Positions 55,486-63,999 of a stretch of DNA of 64,000 bases are shown here, piece after piece (the first letter of the stretch is position 1; the number at the start of each line of letters is the position of its first letter). Source of the DNA: Streptosporangiaceae bacterium (GTDB taxonomy: Bacteria; Actinomycetota; Actinomycetes; Streptosporangiales; Streptosporangiaceae); contig JAFARZ010000351.1 of NCBI GenBank assembly GCA_019245115.1, positions 1 to 64,000 on the forward strand, in the 5' to 3' direction. The notes beneath the pieces were generated by a model that was given only the letters and a program-made list of their open reading frames with translations, had not been told where the DNA came from and ran no database searches. Position numbers and translations under genes: made by a program.

Positions 55486-56185
55486 CGGAGCCTCCCAGGT
55501 CCGGTGCGGCCGGCCGGCCGGCGGTGATCCGGCCGTCGCGTACCTCCACCGTCCGGCCGGTGGCGGCAGCCACCGACCGGTCGTGCGTAACGATGACCAC
55601 CGTCGTGCCGTCGGCGTTGAGCTGTCGCAGCAGGGCGATGATGTCCGCGCCCGAGGCGGAGTCCAGGTTGCCGGTCGGCTCGTCCGCCAGCAGGATGGCG
55701 GGTTCGCCGACGACGGCGCGGGCGATGGCGAGCCGCTGCCGCTCCCCGCCGGACAGCTGGCGCGCCCGATGGCGTGTCCGGTGCCCGAGCCCGACCCGCT
55801 CCAGCGCGGCCAGCGCCAGCCGACGTCGGGCGCCGGCGGTCATGCCGCGATACAGCAGTCCGGTGGCGACGTTGTCCAGGGCGGTCAGGCTCTCGATCAG
55901 GTGGAACTGCTGGAAGACCATGCCGACGCAGAAGGCCCGCAGGCCGGCCAGGTCGCGGTCGCGCAGCCGGGCGATCTCCTGGCCGGCGATCGTGACCGAT
56001 CCGGCGGTGGGCCGGTCCAGCGCCGCCATCAGGTGCAGCAGGGTCGACTTACCGGATCCGGACGGCCCGGTCACGGCGACCAGTTCGCCTGCCCGCACGG
56101 CGAGGTCGACGTCACCCACCGCGCGCACAGGCGGCGTTCCACCATAGGTCTTGCTGACGCCGGTCAATTCGAGCACAGCTCTCAT
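55475..56185 (-). CDS. MacB/LolD-type ABC transporter ATPase
   Basis: 236 residues. Walker [10 protein letters not shown] (40-48), Q-loop [13 protein letters not shown], signature [15 protein letters not shown], Walker [14 protein letters not shown] and H-loop VIVTHD. The type is that of MacB, LolD and FtsE systems. It is coupled to the adaptor gene (ATGA overlap) and the permease, forming a complete export unit with the periplasmic-type adaptor. Confidence 0.95.
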   Translation of the reverse strand: MRAVLELTGVSKTYGGTPPVRAVGDVDLAVRAGELVAVTGPSGSGKSTLLHLMAALDRPTAGSVTIAGQEIARLRDRDLAGLRAFCVGMVFQQFHLIESLTALDNVATGLLYRGMTAGARRRLALAALERVGLGHRTRHRARQLSGGERQRLAIARAVVGEPAILLADEPTGNLDSASGADIIALLRQLNADGTTVVIVTHDRSVAAATGRTVEVRDGRITAGRPAAPDLGGSDEP

Positions 56186-57258
56186 GAGCGGGGCACCTCC
56201 ACCTGGGTGCCCGCGGTGATGCCGGGGCCGCTAATGGCGACCGTGCCGTCGATGTTGTCGAACAAGCCGGTCTGTACCGTGACGTCGTGGCGCGCGTCGC
56301 CGGCCACGACCGTGACCTGGAAACCGCCACCTGAGCTGGCCAGCAGGGCGCTGATCGGGCTGATGAGCGCGTCCCGCTGTATCCGGGTGGTGATCGCGAC
56401 CTGTACCGGAGAGCCGTCCAGGCCTCGGGCGGCCGTCTGGTCGTCCATCGTCACCAGGATGCTGACCGTGGGCGGGCCGGTGGTCCCCTGAGCAGCCGGC
56501 GGGACGGGGGCGGGACCCACCACGCGGCCGGTCGTCACGCCGCCGTCCGGCAGGTTGATCGTGACCCGCTGGCCGGCCGTCACCGCGGACTGCTCACCGG
56601 CGGGCAGGGCCACGGTCACCACCGCCGTCGTCGACGTGGCCACGATCACCGGCGTGCCGGCCGCCACGGTGGCGCCGAGTCCGGCCGAGACGCTGGCGAC
56701 CCGGATCGGGCCGGGCAGGAACACGACCTGGCCCAGCTGGAGCCGGCCGTCCTCGGTCCAGCGTCCGGCGGCCTGCCAGCGCTCGATGGCCGCCTCGGTC
56801 GCCCAGCCGTAGTGGCCGTCGGGCGTGATCGCGTGATAGGGGTCGTAGCCGAGCGCGACGAGGTTGCGCTGTAGTTCCGCGATGTCGGGGCCATCGGTCA
56901 TGCCCGGGCTGAACGCCCGCCAGGCGGGTGTCTGGCCGCGCAGCAGCGTCACATCCTGCCCGTCGACGGCAAACAGCCGCCTGCCGGGACGAATCACCGC
57001 GCCGGTCGCCGGCAGCCAGGTCACGGTTCCCGCGGTGGCACCGTACACGGTGAAGCTGCCCCGGTAGCCGATCGTCCCCGAATCCTCCTCGCTCGCCGCG
57101 ATGGTCCCGGCGGTCACCGTAGCGGCGGCCACCGGGACCGCCCCCGTGGGGGTGGAAAGCTGATCTCGATGGGCGAGCGGGCCGTAGCCGAACGCCCAGC
57201 CCCCGGCGGCCGCGCCGGCCACCATCGCGAGGACACCCGCGACCATCAGCCGGGTCAT
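56182..57258 (-). CDS. HlyD/MacA-type adaptor with a peptidoglycan-binding domain
   Basis: 358 residues. An N-terminal membrane anchor ([20 protein letters not shown]) is followed by an outer barrel/lipoyl-like part ([38 protein letters not shown]). A PG_binding_1 insertion comes next ([39 protein letters not shown]), then HlyD barrel strands ([20 protein letters not shown]). In Gram-positives this adaptor would link the MacB-like pump to the cell wall. ATG 57258 overlaps the lipoprotein stop (ATGA); the longer frame upstream is rejected. Confidence 0.88.
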   Translation of the reverse strand: MTRLMVAGVLAMVAGAAAGGWAFGYGPLAHRDQLSTPTGAVPVAAATVTAGTIAASEEDSGTIGYRGSFTVYGATAGTVTWLPATGAVIRPGRRLFAVDGQDVTLLRGQTPAWRAFSPGMTDGPDIAELQRNLVALGYDPYHAITPDGHYGWATEAAIERWQAAGRWTEDGRLQLGQVVFLPGPIRVASVSAGLGATVAAGTPVIVATSTTAVVTVALPAGEQSAVTAGQRVTINLPDGGVTTGRVVGPAPVPPAAQGTTGPPTVSILVTMDDQTAARGLDGSPVQVAITTRIQRDALISPISALLASSGGGFQVTVVAGDARHDVTVQTGLFDNIDGTVAISGPGITAGTQVEVPRS

Positions 57259-57797
57259 GATCCGGACGTCCCGACCTGGCCGGATGAGTTGTACTGCCGG
57301 CAGGCCAGCAGGGCGGCGACCACCGGCCCGGACTTGCCCATGGTGGCGTATGGCGTGCCCGCGAGCCGGAACGTGCCGTCCGGCTGGGGATCCGGCCAGT
57401 CCGGCAGCCCGTGCCGCCGCATACAGGCGGCGAGCAGGACGTCCTGGTGCAGTCCCGCCGAGGTGATCGGGGTCCGGTCCGTGGCCGCCGCGGGCAGCCG
57501 GCTGAGGATGCGCCCGCAGTTGCCCTGCTCCTGCTGACCGATCGATTTGATCTGCGGCGAGGCGGGGAAGTGCGGCTTGCCATTGCTGTCCACCGCGGGG
57601 TCGGGGAAGTCCGGGAAGCCGTGCGAGCGAACGCAGCGCGCGTAGCCGAGCCAGACGGTCCGCGACTGCTGCTGGACCGACGTCTGCGACTGGGCCGTGG
57701 CGGCGGTCTGGCTGGCGCCGCCGCAACCGGCCACGGCGAGCGTCCCGACTAGGAATCCGGCGACTCCGGCGACTCCGGCGGCAAATCTCATTTTCAT
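57255..57797 (-). CDS. lipoprotein with duplicated C-x-R-x-HG-x-PD motif
   Basis: 180 residues. Signal peptide with lipobox LAVAGC (Cys25). The mature part contains two copies of a short motif, CVRSHGFPDFPDP (55-67) and CMRRHGLPDWPDP (125-137), with a Cys pair around each, suggesting a duplicated small domain. It is the first gene of the MacB-type export operon and overlaps the adaptor gene by 4 bp, so it is probably a surface component of that pump. Its ligand is unknown; I recall the motif from uncharacterised actinobacterial lipoproteins. Confidence 0.75.
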   Translation of the reverse strand: MKMRFAAGVAGVAGFLVGTLAVAGCGGASQTAATAQSQTSVQQQSRTVWLGYARCVRSHGFPDFPDPAVDSNGKPHFPASPQIKSIGQQEQGNCGRILSRLPAAATDRTPITSAGLHQDVLLAACMRRHGLPDWPDPQPDGTFRLAGTPYATMGKSGPVVAALLACRQYNSSGQVGTSGS

Positions 57798-57934
57798 AGC
57801 GCCAGGCTGCCGCCGTCAGTCCGCTGCGTGCGTCTGGCCGCGGTCGCGGGTCTGGTACGCCTCCAGACAGACCCGGTATCCGTAGCGCGACGGATTCCCC
57901 GGTCGCGGTCAGCGCGTTTACGCTGACTCTCGAA

Positions 57935-59230
57935 ATGAGACATCGGCTGGGCCTGCTCCTGCGGCGGCCGGACGTGCCGGACATGGGCATGGCCGTGCTG
58001 CTGGCCGCGCTGTCGCTGCTCACCGTCTGGTCGCTGCTCTATCCGAGCGCCGGAGCCGAGAAGAAGCTGGCGAGTATGTATGGACCGGCACTGTCGTGGC
58101 GCTGGCACGCGGTCGGCTGGCTGGCCGCGGTCTGTGCCGAACTGGCCGTTCTTCCGCTGCGCCGCCGGTTCCCGGTCGCCGTCCTCGCGGCGACGCTGAC
58201 CATGGCGGCAGTCCATTCGCTCCTGCTGCCGGCCACGCCGGCCCCCGCCGACCTGGCCGTGGCGGTCGCCGTGTACACGGTGGCCACCACCAGGCCCCGC
58301 CCGCTATCCATCGCCGCCACCGCGGGTGGCCTGCTGCTGGTGGCCAGCCTCGCGACGCTGGCGATCGACCTCATCGCGCCCGATCCGGCCAGCAAGAAGA
58401 TGATGATCGCGATCTGGCCGGTGAAACCGGCCAGCATGGCCGTGCCGATCCTGGTCCTGGCCGCCGCGTGGCTGGCCGGTGACAGCGCCAGGACCCGCCG
58501 GGACTATGTCGCCGAGGTCGAGCGACGCGCCGCCGATGCCGAGCGCGACCTGAGCAGGCAGGCCGAACTGGCTGCCGCCGCCGAGCGCGAGCGGCTCACC
58601 CGCGAGCTGCACGACGTCATAGCGCACGCGCTGAGCGTGATGGTCATCCAGGCGCAGGGCGCTGGTTCCGCGCTACGCCGTCGCCGGGCGGGCGAAACCG
58701 GCGCGGCGCTTGATGCCATCGTCGCCACCGGGCGCGGCGCGCTGAGCGAGACGCGCCGCGTGCTCGGCGTGGTCCGCCGCGCGGCCGACGCGGAGCCGGA
58801 ACTCGCCCCGCAACCCGGCCTCGACGACCTATCCGCCCTCGCCGCCCGCGTCCGCGGTGCCGGGACACCGGTGCGGTTGCGAATGACCGGGCAGATCCGG
58901 CCGCTGCCCGGCGGCATCGAACTGTCCGCCTACCGGATCATCCAGGAGGCCCTCACCAACACGATGAAGCACGCGGGGCCCGGCGCCGCCGCCGTGGTCA
59001 CCGTGCACTACGCGGGCGCCGACCTGCTCATCGAGGTGACCGATGACGGCGCGGGAGCTACCGGCGGCAACGGCGGCGCCGACGGGCGCGGGCTGGCCGG
59101 GATGCGGGCCCGCGTGGCCATGCTCGGCGGGGACCTGGAGGCCGGGCCTCAGGACGGAGCCGGCTTCGGCGTGCGCGCAAGGCTGCCGGTGGCAGAGACC
59201 GTCGGAGCCGAGACCGTCGGGGCTGAGTAG
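57935..59230 (+). CDS. two-component sensor histidine kinase (NarL-type partner)
   Basis: 431 residues. Four to six N-terminal transmembrane helices (about 15-185; MAVLLAALSLLTVWSLLYPS among them) without an obvious sensor domain. HisKA_3 dimerisation domain with the phospho-accepting His226 (ELHDVIAHALSVMVIQAQG). The ATPase has N-box IQEALTNTMKHAG and G-box GRGLAGMRARVAMLGG. The response-regulator gene follows after 2 bp. It is divergent from the MacB-type operon, which suggests that operon is its target (inference). Confidence 0.92.
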   Translation: MRHRLGLLLRRPDVPDMGMAVLLAALSLLTVWSLLYPSAGAEKKLASMYGPALSWRWHAVGWLAAVCAELAVLPLRRRFPVAVLAATLTMAAVHSLLLPATPAPADLAVAVAVYTVATTRPRPLSIAATAGGLLLVASLATLAIDLIAPDPASKKMMIAIWPVKPASMAVPILVLAAAWLAGDSARTRRDYVAEVERRAADAERDLSRQAELAAAAERERLTRELHDVIAHALSVMVIQAQGAGSALRRRRAGETGAALDAIVATGRGALSETRRVLGVVRRAADAEPELAPQPGLDDLSALAARVRGAGTPVRLRMTGQIRPLPGGIELSAYRIIQEALTNTMKHAGPGAAAVVTVHYAGADLLIEVTDDGAGATGGNGGADGRGLAGMRARVAMLGGDLEAGPQDGAGFGVRARLPVAETVGAETVGAE

Positions 59231-59232
59231 CG

Positions 59233-59985
59233 GTGAGCATCCGCGTGGTACTGGCCGATGACCAGGCCCTGGTCCGCACCGGATTCCGCATGATCCTGGC
59301 CGAGACCGACGACATCGTGGTGGTGGGCGAGGCCGGGGACGGGGACGAGGCGGTCCGGGTCACCGCGACGGCGAGCCCGGACGTGGTGCTGATGGACGTG
59401 CGGATGCCGGGCACGGACGGGATCGCCGCCACCCGCCAGATCCGCTGTGCGGGCGACAGCCAGGCGGGCGGCAGGCCACGAGTCCTCATCTTGACCACCT
59501 TCGACCTGGACGAGTACGTGTACGCCGGACTGCGCGCGGGGGCCAGCGGATTCATGCTCAAGGACGCGCTCGCCGCCGAACTGGTGTCGGCGATCCGGGT
59601 GGTGGCGTCCGGCGAGGCCGTCGTGGCGCCCACCGCGACCCGACGGCTGATCGAGCGGTTTATCGGGGACGGGCCGGATGTCAGCCGGCCTTCGGCTGAG
59701 GTGCTCGATGCACTGACCGGACGGGAGCGGGAGGTGCTCACGCTGATCGCGCGCGGGCTGGCCAACGCCGAGATCGCGCAACGGCTGTTCCTCAGCGAGG
59801 GAACTGTCAAGACGCACGTCAGCCGCGTGCTGGCCAAGCTCGGCCTGCGGGACCGGCTCCAAGCGGTCATCCTCGCCTACGAAACGGGCCTGGTCCGCAT
59901 CGGCCAACGGGGCTTACGACACCCCTGGAGTCGAAGCGGGGAGGCTGGCGGGGAACCACCGCCGTTCTGCCAAAGGGTTATATAA
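59233..59985 (+). CDS. NarL/LuxR-family response regulator
   Basis: 250 residues. Receiver domain with acidic pair DD (9-10), phosphorylation site Asp55 (VLMDVRMPG) and conserved Lys (FMLKDALAAELV). LuxR-type helix-turn-helix at about 160-225 (LTGREREVLTLIARGLANAE, then LSEGTVKTHVSRVLAKLGLR). GTG start two bases after the kinase stop. The C-terminal 30 residues beyond the DNA-binding domain (Pro/Gly-rich) are an unusual extension that runs into the convergent STAS gene by 8 bp. Confidence 0.94.
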   Translation: MSIRVVLADDQALVRTGFRMILAETDDIVVVGEAGDGDEAVRVTATASPDVVLMDVRMPGTDGIAATRQIRCAGDSQAGGRPRVLILTTFDLDEYVYAGLRAGASGFMLKDALAAELVSAIRVVASGEAVVAPTATRRLIERFIGDGPDVSRPSAEVLDALTGREREVLTLIARGLANAEIAQRLFLSEGTVKTHVSRVLAKLGLRDRLQAVILAYETGLVRIGQRGLRHPWSRSGEAGGEPPPFCQRVI

Positions 59986-60406
59986 GTTCCTGCTTGCGGC
60001 ACCATTCCTCGGCGTCGAGGCCCTCGCTCGCGAACGCCTCCTGCCAATGCCGGTTGCCGGCGACCGCCAGCGGGACCGACGCGTGGATCGCGAACGCGCG
60101 CACCAGGCCGGTGAGCCGGAAGATCTGGAGGGTCCGCTCCGATTCAGCCACGATCTTGAGCGATCCGTCCATCTCGTTCACCCGCTTGAGGCTGCCGACC
60201 AGGGAACCAAGGCCGGTCGAATCCAGGAAGTTCACGCCCCGCAGGTCCACCACGAAATGCCTGACATCGTTGCTGAGCAGGTGGATGACGCGCCCGCGTA
60301 TCTCGGGGGCGGTTGCCACGTCAACCTCGCCGCCAACCCGGACGACGGCGCAGTCGGCACCTGCAATGATGGATTCCAGGTGGAAGGGCTGCATGCGGGT
60401 CTCCAT
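59978..60406 (-). CDS. STAS-domain anti-sigma factor antagonist
   Basis: 142 residues from ATG 60406; ATG 60451 and ATG 60394 are alternatives. SpoIIAA-type fold with CAVVRVGGEVDVATAPEIRG and the phosphorylation loop NFLDSTGLGSLVGSL, whose serine is intact. Ends with a short helical tail LDAEEWCRKQELI. The partner kinase is not adjacent. Compare the two other STAS genes in the window, at 22899 (serine present) and 52187 (serine absent). Confidence 0.88.
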   Translation of the reverse strand: METRMQPFHLESIIAGADCAVVRVGGEVDVATAPEIRGRVIHLLSNDVRHFVVDLRGVNFLDSTGLGSLVGSLKRVNEMDGSLKIVAESERTLQIFRLTGLVRAFAIHASVPLAVAGNRHWQEAFASEGLDAEEWCRKQELI

Positions 60407-60451
60407 GTCTGCTCGGCCACTGTCCGCATGGCCGCCGGTCCGGCCGTCCAT

Positions 60452-61020
60452 GTCGCGAACTATGGCATCCTAACGTGCCGTTACCGTTCATGACGCTGCT
60501 CTGCGTATACCTTTGCTGCCTGAATTGTGGTGTCTTACGTCACTCCGTCCCGCCGACGGGCCTCCGGGGCTCAGGCGTTCGGCGCATCCGGGGTACCGGA
60601 ATTATCCGCGCCGCTCGGCCAGCAGTTCGGTCACCAGCTCGGGTACCCCTCGGCACCCCATGCCTAGGTAACAAATTGGTATATATACGGTCTGTTTAGA
60701 GTGTCTGAGTTTATCTGTGTTTGTTTCAGGTTAAAGAAAAAGTTCAGCGGACTGGGTCCATCGCTGCGCCCCACCCACATGGGCCATCGTCTGCTGCGAG
60801 GAGGTGACTACTGAGAGCGCACGCGAGGACCACGACCGTGACCGCTCGCCGTGGCGACCGCACCGGATGCTACGCCACGCGAGGCGGCCGGATAGCGATG
60901 AAGGGACCAAGCGCGAGTAGCTGCTGCCTGTTGGGGAGCCGTCGTTGTTTCACCCCGTGCCTATCGGGCGCTACCCCCGGCCCGACGTAGGCGCTCACCT
61001 CAACAGGAAGGAATTGGGGA
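60452..61020. other. AT-richer promoter and leader region before the EXORDIUM-like gene
   Basis: Between 60660 and 60760 the base composition drops sharply in GC, with TTGGTATATATACGG and GTTTATCTGTGTTTG, unlike the rest of the window, suggesting promoter sequence or foreign DNA. Downstream a leader of about 250 bp includes GAGGAGGTGACTACTGA (60798) and TTGGGGAGC (60932). No complete gene is seen; a short frame beginning near 60804 has its Shine-Dalgarno too close to be convincing. Confidence 0.55.
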
Positions 61021-62088
61021 ATGAGCTCGATGGACAATCGTGTCCCGGACAGCCCACAACCAGAGCGCACTACCCCGCAACACCGGATCCCGCAACGCAC
61101 CCCGCGACGGCGTCCCTCACAATGGCGTCCTTCGCACCACCGGACAAGCCGGCGCCTCGCCGCCAGGGTCGCGCTGGCCGTGCTAGGCGCGACGGCGCTC
61201 GTCGCCGCGTTCGCCGCTCCGGGATCCGCCGCCACGGCAATCCCAGCGCGTGCGCAATCCACCCCTTACTGGACCAACGTGTGGCTGCATGGGCACTGGA
61301 TCAAGGTCCATACCCACGGCCGGTTCGGCAAGATACCGCTGCACCGCGGGCAGGGCCTGGGACTGCAGCAAGGCAGCAACCTGCAGTACAACGGCGGTCC
61401 AGTGGTCCATTCGCCCGCGGTCTACCTGGACTTCTGGGGAAGTCAGTGGAACTCGGACGCCAATGGCGTGGAACAGTACATGCAGAGCTTCATGAGCGGG
61501 CTCGGGCAGTCCGACGACAACTGGTCGACGATAACCTCGCAGTACACGGACAACTCCGGCCAGGGGCCGTCGTTCGGCGGATCGGTACTCGCCGGGACGT
61601 GGGCAGACAACAGCGGCCCGGCGCCGCAGTCAGCGAGCCAGAGCGACCTGGCCGCCGAGGCGGTCGCCGCCGCACAGCACTTCGGTGTGTCCGGCGATGA
61701 CATCCAGATCGTCGTGCTCAGCCCGAGCGGCACCAACCCGGACGGCTTCCCGAACACCGGGTTCTGTGCCTGGCATGACTTCACCTCTTCCGGCTCGGGG
61801 AACATCCCCTACACGAACATGCCGTACGTGCTGGATGCCGGATCAAGTTGCGGCGCCAACTCGGTGCAGAACCAGCTTGATGGCTTCTCGATCGTGGAGG
61901 GTCACGAGTACGCCGAGACGCTGACCGACCCCGAGCCGTCCAGTGGCTGGATTGACTCCCAAGGCGCCGAGATCGGCGACAAATGCGCCTGGCAGAACCT
62001 GTTCGCGATCAACCTGTCCACCGGTTCCTTCGCCATGCAGCCGCTGTGGAGCAACAACGACAACGGCTGCGCTCAGCAAGCACCGTGA
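61021..62088 (+). CDS. secreted EXORDIUM-like protein
   Basis: 355 residues. A long basic N-region, then signal hydrophobic stretch (RVALAVLGATALVAAFAAPG, cleavage near SAATA). The mature part has VVHSPAVYLDFWGSQW, later SGDDIQIVVLSPSG, and the C-terminal block IVEGHEYAETLTDPEP with GAEIGDKCAWQN. The HEYAET-D-P and EIGD-C pattern is what I recall from EXORDIUM/PHI-1-type secreted proteins; HExxE also resembles a metal-binding site. Function in bacteria is unknown; extracellular signalling or hydrolysis are possible. GGAAGGAATTGGGGA precedes the ATG. Confidence 0.65.
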   Translation: MSSMDNRVPDSPQPERTTPQHRIPQRTPRRRPSQWRPSHHRTSRRLAARVALAVLGATALVAAFAAPGSAATAIPARAQSTPYWTNVWLHGHWIKVHTHGRFGKIPLHRGQGLGLQQGSNLQYNGGPVVHSPAVYLDFWGSQWNSDANGVEQYMQSFMSGLGQSDDNWSTITSQYTDNSGQGPSFGGSVLAGTWADNSGPAPQSASQSDLAAEAVAAAQHFGVSGDDIQIVVLSPSGTNPDGFPNTGFCAWHDFTSSGSGNIPYTNMPYVLDAGSSCGANSVQNQLDGFSIVEGHEYAETLTDPEPSSGWIDSQGAEIGDKCAWQNLFAINLSTGSFAMQPLWSNNDNGCAQQAP

Positions 62089-62628
62089 GCGACCCGAAGG
62101 CCCGCGGCGGCGCCCGGACTGACGAGCGAAGCGAGGAAGGAAAGGCGTCGCAGCGACGCTGGCCGCAGGCGGGCAGGAGACGGGCGGGTCAAGCAGCGTT
62201 ATGACCTGACCCGACCAGAGTCGCCGCTGTACCCGGGAGCTTTGGCGCGCTCCCGGGTACGGCCCGCTCCCGCGTACAGCCCTCCCGGGTGCGGCCCGCT
62301 CCCGGGTGCGGCCACGCAAACCGTTCGTAGTCGTTACATCTGGGCCATGTCGCCAAATAAGGTGTGCCCCTGCGGCGTGCCGGCGGTCTCGCCCGCACTG
62401 GGCCTTCCCGGCTGGGCGGCGCAAATCCCAGTAATCGTCACATAGCGCGCATCGCAGGTCCCCGGCTTGCGGAACAAAGGAGCCTCGCGGAAGAAAGGGC
62501 GCTGGAAACCGGCTCCCTATCCTCCACCAGGCTCTTAATTTCCACGTCGCTGACGGCGGGTTGCTGGACACAACCGGGCATATATGGACAAAACGCCCCG
62601 ACCCAGGTCACTGTCGTCGGCCGTGCTG
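62089..62628. other. convergent intergenic region with palindromic element copy 5
   Basis: Contains repeated CTCCCGGGTGCGGCCCG-type units (62240-62310) and the most diverged family P copy (62469-62546) with its tail on the left. No gene is supported. Confidence 0.7.
62469..62546. repeat. palindromic intergenic element, family P copy 5
   Basis: Left arm GCGGAACAAAGGAGCC then CGGAAGAAAGGGCGCTGG; right arm CCGGCTCCCTATCCTCC then CCAGGCTCTTAATTTCC. Pairing is weaker than in copies 1-4. The tail GTCACATAGCGCGCATCGC lies on the left, as in copy 4. Confidence 0.75.
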
Positions 62629-63282
62629 TCAGCATCCGTCGTATGCGGTCCAGTTCGACGCGCCGCCCGCCGCGATGGCGTTATCGAAGATCTGGTCCTG
62701 GTATGCCGGACCGGCGACTCCGTACTCGCTGGCGGCACCGCCGTACTTTTCCCAGGTGCCGAGGAGGAACTGGTAGGCGCCGCCGCCGTTACCGGGCCCC
62801 CAGGCGTAGCTGCCGCCCTCTTCGGCGTTGCGTATGCAGATCCCGAGCGCCGAGTGGGCGGCGTCGCCGCCGCTCTGAGCGGTCGGTGCGGGGGTTGCCG
62901 CCGGGGCCGGCTGAACGGTCGGCTGAACGGTCGGCTGCGCGGTCGGCTGAGCCTGCTGAGGTGCTTGCTGCGCGTGGTGTGCGGCCGTAGCGGCGGCGTG
63001 ATGCTTGCGAGCGGCGGCGGCCCTGTTCCGCATGACTATGCGGGCCTCCAGGGTGGCGATCTCGTGACGGACGGCCCCGGTGTTCTGCATGTCGTCGTAG
63101 CTGAAGGCCGCGGCCATACTTGTCACCGGTGCCGCGTACCGGACCGGCTTGGATGGTGCGGATCCGCCGTTCAGAACAACGAAGGCCGCAGCCACGCCTG
63201 CGAGCGTCGCTGCGACCAGTATCGATGCCCGGACCCTGCTAGCGGCCGGTTTTGGCTTGGCATGACGGGAAGCTTCGGGCAT
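62629..63282 (-). CDS. secreted Rpf-like/transglycosylase-type protein
   Basis: 217 residues from ATG 63282 with AGGAG 5 bp upstream (GTG 63285 is adjacent). A signal/anchor segment (ASILVAATLAGVAAAFVVLN) is followed by a helical region. A QPT/QPA-repeat linker then leads to a C-terminal 75-residue domain (ICIRNAEEGGSYAWGPGNGG, AYQFLLGTWEKYGGAASEYG) of the resuscitation-promoting-factor/transglycosylase type, ending SNWTAYDGC. That ending is almost identical to the LysM protein at 41454-42395. Likely a cell-wall lytic or remodelling enzyme. Confidence 0.85.
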   Translation of the reverse strand: MPEASRHAKPKPAASRVRASILVAATLAGVAAAFVVLNGGSAPSKPVRYAAPVTSMAAAFSYDDMQNTGAVRHEIATLEARIVMRNRAAAARKHHAAATAAHHAQQAPQQAQPTAQPTVQPTVQPAPAATPAPTAQSGGDAAHSALGICIRNAEEGGSYAWGPGNGGGAYQFLLGTWEKYGGAASEYGVAGPAYQDQIFDNAIAAGGASNWTAYDGC

Positions 63283-63479
63283 CACGCTCCTGTCCGCGCG
63301 GCTGCGCGTTTACCCGGCGAGCTGACGCCAGCGTGCGTCAGGTGGCACGGGAAACGCCTGTCCCGGGCAACCTACTGGAAGACGGTCTCCGGCGCGGAGA
63401 AACACGGAAATAAGGCACCCTGCGGGGCAAAAGCTCCTATAATGCCCCGCTACGGCCAGCGTTGGCGCGCTATCGGCTC

Positions 63480-63932
63480 TCAGGCACCGATTGACTGGCG
63501 GCCCAGTTCGGCGTTGGCCCGCTCGGTGATGATACTCAAGACGCGGCCCGCGGTGGCCAGATCCTCGGCCGGCAGGTCACCCCACAGTCGCTCGGTTATC
63601 TCGGTGACGACGGTCCGGATCCGGCTGTGCAGCTGGCGCGCGGCGTCGGTGACGATCAGCGTCGCGCTCTCGCCGTGTGCCCGCAGGAGCTGGGCAACGA
63701 TCAGGTCATCGATGCTGGCCTGGGCCTGCGCCTCGCTGATCTTCAGGGCGCCCGCCACCTCACGAACGAAGGCGTCGCGCTCGAACGTCCCGCCGCCGGT
63801 GACGGCGAGAGTCAGGATCACCCACTGGGGTTCGGTCAGGCCGGTCCCGGCCAGCTGCCGGTCCAGGATGGCGTTGAGGGTCTTCTCCGTCTGGCCGATC
63901 ACGCGGGCGCTGAAGGATGGGTAGCTGGACAT
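63480..63932 (-). CDS. MarR-family transcriptional regulator
   Basis: 150 residues from ATG 63932, with AAGGAG 7 bp upstream. Winged-helix region: LTEPQWVILTLAVTGGGTFE, then VAGALKISEAQAQASIDDLI and the wing region LRAHGESATLIVTDAARQLH. It resembles MarR-type repressors next to their targets, divergently. The target gene would lie beyond the end of the window. A strongly symmetric region begins 18 bp upstream. Confidence 0.8.
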   Translation of the reverse strand: MSSYPSFSARVIGQTEKTLNAILDRQLAGTGLTEPQWVILTLAVTGGGTFERDAFVREVAGALKISEAQAQASIDDLIVAQLLRAHGESATLIVTDAARQLHSRIRTVVTEITERLWGDLPAEDLATAGRVLSIITERANAELGRQSIGA

Positions 63933-63949
63933 CGCCTGCTCCTTGACTC

Positions 63950-63999
63950 GGAATATTACCGTTGGGCATGCCAACGTTGGCAGGACCAACGTTATTCCG
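63950..63999. promoter_or_regulatory. candidate MarR operators
   Basis: CGTTGG-GCATG-CCAACG (63960-63975) and TTGG-CAGGA-CCAA (63977-63989) are overlapping dyads, enclosed by GGAATA and TATTCC at either end, giving near two-fold symmetry over 50 bp. Suited to two MarR dimers controlling this gene and a divergent neighbour off the window. Confidence 0.6.

Noticed and set aside
60804-60980. Short frames after GAGGAGGTG in the leader of the EXORDIUM-like gene
   Set aside because: The GTG lies within the Shine-Dalgarno sequence itself and the other frame needs a CTG start; not supportable.
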